Part shown: positions 23,223 to 34,850 of the stretch, one piece after another
Layout of the letters: each line of letters begins with the position of its first letter
Numbering within the stretch: the first letter of the stretch is position 1
Assembly: GCA_010645155.1 (NCBI GenBank)
Contig: CM021320.1
Coordinates: forward strand, 3,018,535 to 3,082,534
Origin: Tigriopus japonicus
Lineage: Eukaryota; Arthropoda; Copepoda; Harpacticoida; Harpacticidae
Length of the DNA stretch: 64,000 bases
Direction: 5' to 3'
The notes under the pieces: generated by a model
The model's input: only the letters and a program-made list of their open reading frames with translations
What the model was told of the DNA's origin: nothing
Databases searched by the model: none
Made by a program: the position numbers and the translations under genes

Positions 23223-23700
23223 TCAAGACTCTTTGAAGGCAAGTTGCATTTCCACAAAACAAGAATGTGTAGTTTTATTAAGGGTCTTCTCTACCCTGTT
23301 TCCAGTCCTTGGGATGTCAAGTTCTTTGGCGGACCCACGAAAAGTACATTTACAGTAGTGCGCAAGGAACTCGGCGTTCACCGGGGACACAAGCATCGCT
23401 CGCAGCAGCACCATTATCAAACACGAAAACTCAGCCAGAATAGCAAGAAGAAGCACTGAAGTATCCAAGGCAGCAGAAAAAAAGTCCAATTCCGCTCTCG
23501 TGTGAGTTTGTCCCTTACGCTTGCGATTTCAAGCGAGTCCAACAAATGTGCCCGAGCCAACTGCCCCAAAAGCGAGTGAATCTTCTTTAGTTTTGAAAAT
23601 TTCTTGTCCAGAATACGAGCTTCTCTCGCACTTTCGTTCAAAGGACCTCCCCAAAAGCTAAATTGTGGGTGCTTCAAAAATCGTTAAGGTGTGTCCAGTC
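23223..23700 (-). other. Candidate broken coding segment upstream of the Ly6 gene
   Basis: Two overlapping minus-strand open frames look protein-like. The upstream one contains NESAREARILDKKFSKLKK and a hydrophobic tail. The downstream one begins near 23489 with a hydrophobic segment (SVLLLAILAEF) and ends at TAA/TGA near 23223. They would join into one protein if the frame changed at a run of seven T residues near 23480. This could be a one-base error, a decayed gene or chance. No family was recognised, and it lies head-to-head with the Ly6 gene start. Confidence 0.25.
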
Positions 23701-23752
23701 TTCAAACTCGTTCTCGTACTTCAGTGAGCATTGAAAAACTTCAGCATACAAA

Positions 23753-26700
23753 ATGAAGCAAGTGGTTTTCTTGTTGAGCCTCGTGGCCATTTTTGCTACC
23801 ATTGGATCTGGTAAGGCACTTATATTGTTATTGCAAGATTAAGCACCAGAAGCCACACTTTCGAACTAAACTCACATAAAAGGTCATCGGGGACCACAAA
23901 TGATCTTGTTTACATGCACAACACAATGGAAGTTTTGATATCTGTCCGATCGGGTTTGAAACATAATTGCTATGTTCGGATTGTTATTGCTAGTGTGCTT
24001 TTGAAACACCATCAGACCGAAGAAAACGGTGGTTGCCATCCCTGGTCATCATCATCATCACATAAGACAGATGTCATGACAAATAATGGTAGTGACATTT
24101 AGAAATTCTTTTGGAAGGTGGAGATTAGAAAATATGACAGGCACCATTTGGTTGGTGTAAGTGCTCTCCGGATATGTGTTTTTTGTAAGTTTAAAAGGAT
24201 GATGCCGACTTGAGAGACTAATAATGGGCATCTCTGCAACTTAAGGTCGTTTATTTCGTTCAAACTGAGTTATCTTGCTTAATATCCACTGAATAAGAAG
24301 TCTTTTTTATCTTGAAAACGTAATGACAATCATGCGATCACGTGAAAGATGCCAAGTTTTGAGTCAAGGACTTTGCAAAATGTCCTGGATATGCGATGTG
24401 CAATCTTTGCCTTTTTAATTTTTCCAGCTCATGATTAAACGGAATGAATAAAAAAAGCTTATAAAACATGCCATGTAAGTTTGAATAGAGGCTTGAACAA
24501 AAAATAATTTGATCAAATGTATGAATTGCATTGATATATGATGATTGGATCTTTTCACAATAAGGATTGGAATGCTAAATATCTGAGTCTAGTCTAAAAA
24601 TTCACTCATCAACCATAATACGTACAAATATTGAGGAGAGAAGTGAGAAACACAACATTAAGTTCGACATCAGTTGGTCGACTTTTTGTAGATCCATTCG
24701 ATTGATCTCCATGGTTCCACCGCCAAAAAGAGCCCAGCTTTCTCGGGATTAGGTCCTTTCTTGTTGTCAAAAAAGTTACTCCTCTCGAAAGTCACAAAGT
24801 CATTTCATGATTGAAAAGTCGAACTTGTCTACATGGCACATGACAATCATTAGATACATTTTCTTCTTGTTCTACGAATGTAAAAGTCTGCCCTTCAAGC
24901 TCTTAACTTTGCCTCCCCAACAAATCATGCATGAACCCTCGAAATGAATGCCTCGAGGAGGCTCCAGATCGGCTGTGACTAATCTTGGGAGGTATTTGCG
25001 AGATGTTTCAAAAGCATCTGTAGTACAGGTTAATGTGAGTTCGTATTTGGTAGAAACATAGGGGAAATGCGCTTTGGAAGATTCCTTGCCATTTTTCCCC
25101 CAACTCATTAATCCTCAGTTTCAAGGACGCTCAACAAGTGAGAACTGCAGCCCATAATGCATAATGTTAAGGGGGATGTACGTAGAGGTCGACTCCAATA
25201 GAAGTGACACTTGTCAAGGGGCTTATGTTCTGTACATATGATTTGAGTAACTGAAGTTCTTACATCATAAGAACCATTAGGAAAATGAATTTTCTTTGAA
25301 TGAATGAGAATACTATCCGTACTTTTACAAAGACATGAAATATAAACGGACTCTGTTGATTGTTCTCGTCTAGGGGGGTAAATTGAGGATTCATCAATTT
25401 AAATACACGATGTGGGGACCTTGTCTGTTTGCCTCCTCTTGAGAATTTTCAATTTCAAAATTGGCTGCCCTACAGAAATTCAACAAAGTAAATAGCCTTC
25501 CCTAAGAACTGAGCAATACTCATTCACGCCCACCAGTTGTTCAACAAAAAGTGTTGCAACGTTTAAAAGCTGATTTTGGTTGAAAGCCACGCTGACCTTG
25601 CCAATCATTCTAGTAAAAAAATAATCAGCAACCAATACAGGCTAAAACTGTACTGTGCGTTTCATCCCAGAGTGAACACCTAAGATGTTGTTCATAGTTG
25701 GAAAATGTCTTGTGTTGATTGGTTGATGAAAACTTGGATGATTTGGCGTTTGACTTCCAAGCTAGAGTAGGAGCAAGAACATTGATTAGATTGTTATATT
25801 TTATAGTTCTGGCAATAGTGCACTTATTTATTCAGCTATGGCTAAAATGTGACAATGTGACTTTTGAGAACATTGAACAATCTAAACAAATCCCTGGGGA
25901 AAAGCAAACAAACGTGGGGAATTTTTGAGTAGTTGAGGAATTACTTGAAAGCCTCAAACCATAGCAGTGATTGCAACTTGGTTCAATCTCTAATTTCAAA
26001 ATTTCTCAAAATACATGAACTGGACACCTGAGTGGCTATATCACAAGAATTACGACCTAAACTCTCAAGAAACTAGAGTTTCGAAGTGCGTAACCTAAGT
26101 AGGTGCGATCGGTTTTCAAATACTGCAGAGTAGGGGTAGGCAACCGGTGAGCCGCAGCCCACATGTGGGCCCAAGGGTGGTCTTTGGTGGGCCCAGGAGC
26201 TAGTGGGAAGCCCGAAATAGTGGGCCCGGGAGATATCCATAGTATTGTACTCGTGGGCCCAAAGCTCTTTGACCGTTAATTTGTGGGGTCCTGAACCTAC
26301 CAACGTCTGTTTGGTGGGCTCCTGACAGCATGATAAAATTTGGTGGGGCCATGACCCAAAAGTGGTTGCCGGCCCCTGCTTTAAAGTCTCAATTTTCAGA
26401 AAGAAAACTCACGATTCGAAAAAATGTTCTCCTATTTTATAGTAGATCCCTTAAAACAAGTGATGGACCGAAAGGGCTCATAACCGAAACCGAAAGTTTC
26501 GGCCGAAAGAGGGCTTAACCAAAACCCAAACCGAAACCGAAACCGAAAACAGCTGATTACAAAATTGTTCAAATGCAAAATCTGCCTTAAAAATTAGAAT
26601 GCTCATGTGTTCGATATTGGGTAGTCGCAAATTTTGAAAAATCGGAAGACCTAAATTTCAGACGTTTTTGGACCATTTTTTTTTTGATTTTGTTGTCAAA

Positions 26701-27989
26701 CTCCATTTTACATAGTGCTTGTCTGCTTTCGGTTTCGGTAGGCATAACCGAAACCGAAATTTCGGCCGAATTACGCCCATCACTTGAGTTTCGACTTTTT
26801 CTGCAGAACACGTGACACCTACAGTAAATTGACAAACTTCAAAGAAAGTCAACTACAAGGGACCAGAGGCAAGTTTTTTAGACGCAAAAGATCGATTTCA
26901 AGATCGTCCTTAAGTACTTGAAGTCCGATCTTGAGATCGATCTTTGCGTTTAAAAAACTAGCCTCTGTTCCCTACCTAGCTAAGTCAATCTTTAAAAAAA
27001 ACTCTTTTTCCGAGTATCATGCATTGAAAGTTTTTTGTATGTTAGCCATACCACTTTTTAACATTTCCTGAGAATTAAAACTGGCACAATAATGCATCCA
27101 ACGCTCCTTGAAAATTCTAGATGAACGCGTGCCTACAATTGTTTCTTTTGCATTTTTTTGTTTTCAGACTTCATTTGTTTGAGCTTAAACTTCTCTATTT
27201 TTATTAACTTTTCTGAAAATCCATTTTCTCTCTTTCATTTTTTCAGTAGAAGGCCTCAAGTGCTACACTTGCATCTCAGGAACTGGTCGTGATTGTACGG
27301 ATATCTCTCAAACAGAGGAGTCCGAATGTCGAGCTGGAGAGCTTCATTGCACCAAAATTGTCCTTGGAAATGGTAAATAAACAACTTAATCATCTTTAAT
27401 TGAACCTTATCAAAAAAATAACATGGGCGAGATCTGCCATAATTGAAGCCCTTCCTTACGGACATCAGAGAATTAGATCTATCTGTTTTGTCAACCTGAA
27501 AGGAGATCCATTTTCTGTCTCAAAGGACAGATTATTTTCTTAGCATCTCTCGAAAGTGATGAACCTGAGAACGACGACTTTCTCTCTCAGATTCCCATTT
27601 CCACGCTCATTTTGGCAAACTCTCAGGTGGTCTGTCAGCAAATATTTGCCACCCTTTTTGCAGATGAATTGTCGAGAACAGAACAGTTTTGGAACAAAGT
27701 TTCCCTAGTTTTGAAAAACAAAATCTTCAAATGAGAGCCTTCATATTAGCACTTCATGTTTGGCTCATGTTTTCTCCAAGCTACTAAGGATTATTGGTTC
27801 TATTTTTCAGATGTTACCCGAGCTTGTTTCACTGGGCGCAAATCTCAAGAGACAGGATGCAAACAAAATGGAGACACCATTAGTTGTGTTTGTGAAGGAG
27901 ATCTTTGCAATGGATCTACCTCCGTGAAAGCCATTTCTCTGTTCCTGTCCATACCTTTGGCAGTTTTAGTGGCTGCTCTGCTCCACTGA
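23753..27989 (+). CDS. Ly6/uPAR-domain GPI-anchored protein (three exons)
   Basis: Exons are 23753-23810, 27247-27372 and 27811-27989, all junctions phase 1, giving 120 residues. Residues 1-20 (MKQVVFLLSLVAIFATIGSV) form a signal peptide. The mature domain starts LKCYTC and ends CVCEGDLCNG. It contains ten cysteines, the count expected for a five-disulfide three-finger fold, with the family-typical terminal DLCN. After NGSTS the protein ends in a hydrophobic tail (LFLSIPLAVLVAALLH) with no charged cytosolic part, the pattern of a GPI-attachment signal. Exon 1 encodes only the signal peptide, as is usual in this family. Arthropod Ly6 proteins act at the cell surface in septate junctions, channel modulation or trafficking; which role applies cannot be told. 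Intron 1 is 3.4 kb and full of repeats. Confidence 0.88.
26131..26378. mobile_element. GGGCCC-rich hAT MITE, reverse-orientation copy
   Basis: The left end TAGGGGTAGGCAACC and the right end GGTTGCCGGCCCCTG are diverged forms of the CAGGGGTCGGCAACC terminus. The interior is the reverse complement of the 22634-22883 copy, including AAACAGACGTTGG read on the minus strand. The flanking 8-mers CTGCAGAG and CTTTAAAG agree at 5 of 8 positions. Confidence 0.7.
26459..26784. mobile_element. MITE with AGTGATGGACCG termini, copy 2 (reverse orientation)
   Basis: It begins AGTGATGGACCGAAAGGGCT and ends CGCCCATCACT. Reading the minus strand reproduces the 19059-19390 copy almost base for base in the interior, including GTAGTCGCAAATTTTGAAAA here against its complement there. 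The right terminus has lost about a dozen bases. Confidence 0.75.
26859..26972. repeat. Imperfect 114-bp hairpin
   Basis: The left arm 26859-26906 (GGGACCAGAGGCAAGTTTTT, then GACGCAAAAGATCGAT) pairs with the right arm 26926-26972 (ATCGATCTTTGCG, then AAAAACTAGCCTCTGTTCCC). There are a few mismatches and a loop of about 20 bp. It could be a small MITE or foldback; no flanking duplication was identified. Confidence 0.65.
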
Positions 27990-28201
27990 GAGCCTCAATC
28001 AATTTTGATTTCAAAAACAAAACAATTTACTGTTCCAATGGACCTAAGAGAATAAAGTAGAATCAGTTTCAGTTTGTTCTAGATATCGTGTTGACTTAAT
28101 GCCCTTGTTGAATAGTTTAGCATAAATACTAAAGGAACTATAGATTACATTTTTTTAAAGTTTGAGAGGGAAAATCATTGGAGGATTCTTTGGCTTTTCG
28201 A

Positions 28202-31200
28202 TTATGCTTCCATGTTCAGGAAGGCTTGTTGGTGAAAGTAAAGCCCAAGGACCACAATCACAATAACGAGCATGATGGCGAAGAGAAACACCACGGAGAA
28301 ATAGGCCACCATTTTGAGCCTCCGATCTCTTCTTGCCAGACTGATTTCCCGATGACTGATCTGTCTCAAGGTTGGATAATGGAGTTGAGCTAGAGCCCTT
28401 TCCACGTCCACATTGTGCTGTAACAGGATATGGAACAATATTTATTTGGGATAAGATGTTCTGGGAACTTGATCGTTTGGCACAAGGTTAACAAAACTTT
28501 AATGTTGGCATGGAACACAATCCACGAGGTCCCAACAAGAGAGCTTGCCTAATTAAGGTTTGGAATTTTTCTAGTGAGAGTATAATGTCAACATCAATGA
28601 AATCAAAATTATGAATCATAAAAGTTTGAAAAAAAAACCCGCATTGTTGTGAAATGATTACAAAAAATTGAAAGGTTTCAATTTCGAGAACATTTTCAGG
28701 AGAAATTATGACAATGAATATTTAATAGTAAATCTTTTCAACTTCATTCAGTGTTTATTGAAAATGCTCGAATTCGAATGACATGTTCAAAATCAATATC
28801 ATCAATGGAATCAAAAAATGACGTAAAAGCAAGTTAGGCGAAAAAGGTGGCGAAATAGACTAAATAAGATAAAAGCGATATAATAATTGTGCACAAGAAT
28901 AGAGAAAAACGAAGTAAAGGATTCATTTGGCCGAAACATGAAAAGCGGCAAACTTTATGGGTCTTTTTTAATGGGTCGAATTTTATGGACAATCTCACTT
29001 GACAAGGTTGGCTTCTTAGCATTAGATTTCAAAACAGACTTTCAAAGAAAAGCGTCTTTTCAAAAAAAATAATTGATGTGATAATCATTCTATTTGTACT
29101 TTGCATTACGCACAATGTCAATTATCAAGCAAATACTGTATGTAGTTCTAAGGGATACAAGTAGCACCTGTAGACTCCATAAGTCTAAGATATACTTAAT
29201 TCAGTGCGAACAGGGTTACATGGGTAAATTGAGATACCCGTAACTTCGCCATGATCTACGACTCAACGACCTGATAAAGTGTTTGGTTGCTCTAACCCCT
29301 ACACCTCACTTACTCCTTGATGGCCTTCCTGATGGTCCAGTCACAAACAGCTCATTGTTTTGCAAGGGCAATGATAGAGGTAGAAGGAATTTTTAGATCA
29401 CTTCTTCAGCTACGTTCAACTCCAATTAACATCCCGCCACTACTAAATTTGACGGTTCTTTAGGAAAAAAAAATATATATTCTACTAAACATGTGAAATG
29501 ATCAAGACCTCAGACCTTTTACTGAGGAATTCGAGAACAAGTCAAACTTTGGTGCCATGGTGCATTTTTTTCAAAGTTACATTGATAGTGTGACCTCCAA
29601 ATCAGGTATTGCTTAAAGATATCCAAAAACTGGATAGATTAAAAAAAATCTCCATCACAATTTGAAGCATTGTGTTCGAACATTAGATCCGTTATTTCAA
29701 ACAGTGGTATCGCATGTTAGCTTAACGATCCCCTGACCATACTGAATTGCTTACAAAGTCATGTTAAATTTGACATTTCTAAAGAGTACTTTAGAAAAAT
29801 CATATATCATTAGTCATTAAGTCAACTTCAAATTTGGTCATGTTTGCCCGTTATTTCAACTTAGAACAGCGATTGTGCTCCAAAAATTATGTTTTCCTGT
29901 TCCAATACGGCCCTTCAGTTTTCAAAAAACATCAAAATCACACCAATCTCCTTTTGTCTTCAGACCAAACTGAAATTGAGGTGCAAAAGTACTTACTTGC
30001 ATGTCATAGTAGTTACGAGGTTCGTCATGGTCAAGTTTTTGAGCGTGGTCTCCCAAGTCTGTGATGCCAGTCCTGAACTTGTGCATGTATTCGCGACATT
30101 GGAAGCAGTCAGTTTGTTCGGCATGAATGGCGGCCACGTGGCTTGTGTGCATGACAGAGTCCATTAACACCTGACAGAGGCCGCTGGAGTTGATTCTATT
30201 TAGAGGAGGGCTTGGCTGGTTTCCAGATTTGCTGGTGGTCTGATGCATTTCCCGCACGTAGAACGGATTGAACTTGACCCCATTCTCCATTTCATCCAGC
30301 TCATCTTCACATTCACAAGGGATTTTCTTTTGCTTCTGTTCGTAGGTCAATGAGCTGTAATGGCCCTCTTCGGAATGAGGGATACTCACATATGTACTGC
30401 CCATTTGTTGTGGGACACCACCTCGAGCTAGTTTACCCAATGTCTGAAAGTTGGAACGGAAAGTATTCAAACAGTTGGGCGTTTATGAGCATTCCAGGGT
30501 CTCAAGAGTCACTTCTTTAACTAGATTATTACCCCTTGATATCTTTCTCGTTCCACTTGCTGCGAGAAGTTGGACAAATCCGAAGGGTGTCGGACCACCA
30601 TTGTGTGCTCAATGATCTCTTTCTGCACGGGAAGTTTTACGGTGCTTCCTAATGAGGAGTTGATGCTACTATTGTTGTTATTATTGGGGTCAGTGAAGGC
30701 CTGGGAATTTTTCCGACATGTTGTATGTCTGTGCACACTTGTACTTCCATCGTTATGGGCGTGGAAATGGATATTGGAGCACTGGACCTTGAAGACAATT
30801 CCATGATTGAGCTAACCCCGGGTTAAGTTTGTGCGTGTATTAATGGTCAGTTGGCTTACCTTGGATAAAATGCGCTTTCTTGAAATGTTCGTATACACTT
30901 GTCCAAGTTCGTCAAATGACATTTTATTCTCGTGAGCAGGATCATTTAGCACACTCGATTCTAAATGTCGTTCCTCCTCAAAGAAGTCTTCAGTAACTCC
31001 TTTGTTGGCATCATACGATGTCATGTTGAGCAAACTGGGAGTGACCAGAGAGTCCGAGTTAATCTGGCTACTCAATTTGGCTTCCGTCAAAGTCGGATAC
31101 GACACGTCAACCACGTATTTGGGATCCATCAGAATCTCCAATTCAAGGACGGTTCTAAATTTATCCGAGTTCTTCATCGTGTTGGGTGGATCCAAAAGGG

Positions 31201-32440
31201 AAAAGAGCTCTCCTTTGGCATTGACACACTGGATATTCTGCACAAACATCGGGGACACGGTGATGGTGAACCCCTCAAACACGGGGCGTTTTTTGATCTG
31301 CATCTTGACGAGATGGGAATTACACTCGGGAATGGGTGAATCAAAGGTACTCAAACTGAAGTAGACAGGGTCGGATTCAAAATCCTGGGAGACTACCTCA
31401 GTAATATACTGACGTACGGATCCGGTGGCTTGGAACGAATTTTGACGGGCTTGACCACTAGAGAATGTGTAGCCAGTCACCCGCGTCTGACTATTAATGA
31501 AGCAAGTATCTCTGCAAGAACAAAGCGTTGTGAAGGTGCAAATTGTGGCAGCACATTAACCAACACGATACTTGTGAGTCTTCATTATTAGATGAATGCT
31601 CGATTAGGCCTAAAACCGCACAACATCTGCGTAAGCACTTAGTAAGTTAACGATATGTTGGATTGAACCATTTGTTGAATATGAATGGTTCAGGATACGG
31701 ATTTGTTCAACCAAGGTGCCTTTTCGGAATAGGCGCATCCACCGCAAGAGACACGTGAACTTCCTTAAATTGATTCCCAGTCAACGAAGGAAACCTCAAG
31801 ATCAGACAGAGCAGTAAGCAGTGGGGGAAATGTAGAATTCATACCGAATCATTGCAATGTGAGCATTCTTGAAAACACTCCCAAGCCTCACAGCATGCAC
31901 GCATTGCCAAAAAAAATTATATTTCATAGACATCCTACCTTGAGATGACGTTGTCAACCACAGAATCTTGGACAGATTTATTTGCTCGGTAAATTCTTGA
32001 TGAAAGATTGGCTTTGGGGATGTTTTGCACACCTGAGAAGCTGGAGTACAATGGATTCGAGCTCTTGGGGAAAGACGACAAAACCAAAGGTTGGTTTGGT
32101 GGGGGTCGTTGGATGAAGTAGGAATCTTGCAGATCAAAAAGCACTAGATGGTCACTCTGCTTGATCTCAGGTTTCCGCTTGGCCCGAAGAAAGCTCTGAA
32201 ACCGTCTCGAGATGGTAGGGACCCTTGGGTTGTCTCCTTGACCATCACATCTAGACTGATCGTCATCAAAATTGCTTTTGGAATGGCTCGGATTCACCGA
32301 ACGTTGGTTGGACTGACTTCTGCTCCTGAAGTTGTTACCATTCCATTTGGTTGGGGGGTATTGGCGAGGCAGAAAATGACTCAAGTCACACCCGTTGCCG
32401 CCAAAGTAGGTGAGCTTGACGCTCTCCGAGTTGTTCTTGG

Positions 32441-32475
<35 letters not shown>

Positions 32476-32712
32476 GCTGCTGCTGTTATTGTTGTAGTAG
32501 TAGTTGTAGAAGTTGTTATTATTGTTGCCGCGTCGATCGAGCGCCGGTTTTGACGCTCATCGTGCGTCATGGAGCTGCAACTTCCACGGACGCTTGGTTT
32601 AACGATAGCCAAATTTGTGGCTGGACGAGGATTCATTTTTCTTTGTTTCTGGTCATTCGGCCGCCAACGCCAACTGCTTTCATAAGGATCCCCTTGCGTC
32701 CTAGATAGAGCC
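28202..32712 (-). CDS. Unrecognised protein with one C-terminal transmembrane segment
   Basis: Five exons fit in frame: 32712-31939, 31490-30860, 30787-30533, 30443-29997 and 28417-28202, about 773 residues. The 5' end is missing: exon one starts at an acceptor in the third codon position, so at least one upstream exon exists. The N-terminal part is basic and Arg/Ser-rich, interrupted by a Thr run encoded by an ACA/ACN microsatellite. A central folded-looking region follows (exon two, with CNSHLVKMQIKKRPVFEG), then an Asn run, and cysteine pairs CECEDELDEMENG and DCFQC. The last exon has basic RRDRRLK, then one hydrophobic span (VAYFSVVFLFAIMLVIVIVV) and an 11-residue tail. Under the positive-inside rule the bulk would face the cytosol, with no signal peptide seen. 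I do not recognise the family. The Thr run is a fast-evolving repeat. Confidence 0.65.
32437..32520. repeat. Trinucleotide (GTT)n / (ACA)n microsatellite inside a coding exon
   Basis: Around fourteen perfect TTG/GTT units are followed by degenerate TTG, CTG, TAG and TTA units. In the minus-strand gene frame they encode a run of Thr with some Ala and Ile. The plus-strand frame would give a meaningless run of Cys. Confidence 0.85.
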
Positions 32713-34055
32713 CTAAAAAGCGAATAAATATCATTTGTCTACAATCTTTTGTACGCCGTCAACTTTTGTGGTTTATAGGAGTCAAGTTGGGTTTAAGTGT
32801 TTTATTGGTGTTTTTTGACAAGATCTTAGTTGGTAATGGACCGGGAGGGTCATTAATCAAAACCGAATGTTCTACCAAAATAGGCCAAAGCAACAAAAGC
32901 GATTGACAAAATGTCATAAAATTTGCTTTGAAAATTCCACAGATTACAGGGCACATACACAAATGCTAATGCCAAATAAATAAACAAAAAACACCTCAAA
33001 TAATGCTTTATTCTATATTTCATCGGAACCAGCAAAGTTTTCCACGGGGCTCTCAACAACCGACGAAGTTAATGTTCCACGGGAAATGCAAATCTAAATG
33101 CTTCCTTTAGCAAAATATTGGTTAAAGATTAGCAAGTTCTAGTAACCAGTAGAATTGTGGCAAGTTCCTTCAAAAGGTTGCTATCCCACAAGAAAAAATG
33201 ACAAGGAAATTAGGCCTATTTCCGAAAAGTGTCCAAATATTTATTGCCTTGATCAAATCATTGTTTCTAGGAATCGAATATAGCTGAACTGTACCTCTAA
33301 TTGAGTAGATCATTTTGACCGGAACTCAAGAGGAAAATTGACTTGTAATAAATGATTGATGGAAAGTGACATTTGTGCAAAATTGTTTTTTCTCGAATTA
33401 TTTGTCAAAATATTTTATTTTGAATTACATATTTAAGCAATCTTTTTGAAATTGATCTTGGACCATATCCCGGTACTGGATAGACAATTGTATCGGTACA
33501 TGTATTATTCTCTATCTCAAAGTGACCCCCTAAAAATTGTCAGCCAAAGATTTTCAGAGGCAATCTCACTTTTTACCACACTCTAAAAAGGTTTGCTTCC
33601 TCAATCTTGTTTATGGATTCATGTCCACCGAATTGGCATACGTACAAATACATCTCAATCGTGATGGTCAACTTAAAAATAACTGAAATCCTATCATGCA
33701 ATGGTAACGACGAAACCATTATCATTTTATGGCTGCCACCCTTCGCAAACTTCGATCTCAGGAAGTATAGAATAATATGTGAATGGTTCTGAGATCACGC
33801 ATCTTACGATACTGCCATTCTTTTTTTTATTCACCCAAGAGGCGGGATAATTTTAAAACTTGTGTGACGGACAAAAGGCCGGACGGAGATTGACTGACAT
33901 TTGATGCCTTCGAGCTCTCCATCTTTGTTGTGTTATGAACTTCAAAAACAGGCTTTTTCAACCTGATCTTTGTATTTGACGCATGACTTACTCCCTCGTT
34001 TGAGAATCCAGAGCAAGCAGATTCACAATTAACAGGCCTTGACTTCAAAGAGTAT
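32713..34055. other. No confirmed gene; upstream exons of the minus-strand gene expected
   Basis: The missing 5' exon(s) of the 28202-32712 gene should lie here or further right. A minus-strand frame near 34105-33990 ends at a strong GTAAGT donor (SACSGFSNEG before it), but its phase does not join exon one directly. No other exon could be supported. Confidence 0.35.
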
Positions 34056-34850
34056 CTACTGTACAACACGAATTGTCTGTCGTTCGTAGAGCTCTCTTTG
34101 TCCAACAGAGACCTCGAAATTCTTGGACACCAAAACGCTCGTCCGTATGCTTGAGAGCTTGTCAGTTCGTCAACATTCGTATCGAACCGAGAATAAGATT
34201 GGCTTTGTTCGCCAAATTGCTAACCTGGGGCTCAGAAACTGGCTCCTTCTCCGCTTTTTGGATTTGGCAACCATTTGGGACTTCCACAACTTTGGAGCAC
34301 TGAAGTGTTAAACTTGTGTGATTTTCGAACTTGAAAACTGGACTGATGATTATTCAGGTCCAAGTTGAGTAATAAACTGGACACATTGCTGGAATCTTAG
34401 TTTCCGTCTTTAAACGTATAAACTAGCAACCAATGCATCCAGGGACAATCTATTTACCGCCTCGTCAAAGGGTCTCAAATTGGCTTTTTCCAACCAACAC
34501 CTTTGGAAATTATTTACGACATGTTTCTCTCAGAAAGTGGAATAATAGGTACTAAACTTAAATATCTATTTTTCTAAACTCTTTCAATCATCTCTCGATT
34601 AAAACCAAAGAAGATGCTTGTTTGCCGTTTCACTCACCGTTCGACATAACTTCAAACATTGTCTGTGCTTGTTTGATGTCCCCTTTTTGCATTTCAACCA
34701 CCATTGTCTTATTGAAGAAGGAGGTTTGTGAATAAGTGGCTCAGGCAAGCCTCCTGAAGAAATCATGGGATCTTCTTTAGTTCCGATTCGGGGACGCATA
34801 TCCAATATCATATCATTTTTCCCACGCCAAGCGACGAGAACTAGAGACTT
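34056..34850 (-). other. Candidate small multi-exon gene
   Basis: Three segments join in one frame. One ends at 34638 with donor ACG/GTGAGT and is open upstream to about 34850. The second is 34299-34225 (acceptor ACTTCAG, donor CAG/GTTAGC, exactly 25 codons). The third is 34157-34056, ending at TAG. Predicted pieces include RPRIGTKEDPMISSGGL, CSKVVEVPNGCQ and VGQRELYERQTIRVVQ. The first exon's start is not defined and no family is recognised. Alternative splice choices would connect part of this to the gene at 28202-32712. Confidence 0.28.

Larger units (their letters stand above)
23811..27246. other. Large repeat-loaded first intron of the Ly6 gene
   Basis: The intron holds an opposite-orientation hAT MITE (26131-26378), a second MITE (26459-26784) and a hairpin (26859-26972) clustered in its 3' third. 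The 5' two thirds (23.8-26.1 kb) show no recognisable gene. Short open frames such as 24872-25108 on the minus strand have no supporting context. Confidence 0.6.

Noticed and set aside
31491..31512. Alternative acceptor at 31513 for exon two of the membrane-protein gene
   Set aside because: It puts the frame out and hits a TAA within a few codons. The acceptor at 31491 (TTAATAG) keeps the frame open from exon one.
32148..32708. Plus-strand frame with a long run of cysteines
   Set aside because: It is the complement of the Thr-encoding microsatellite in the minus-strand membrane-protein exon, which has consistent splicing and a continuous frame.
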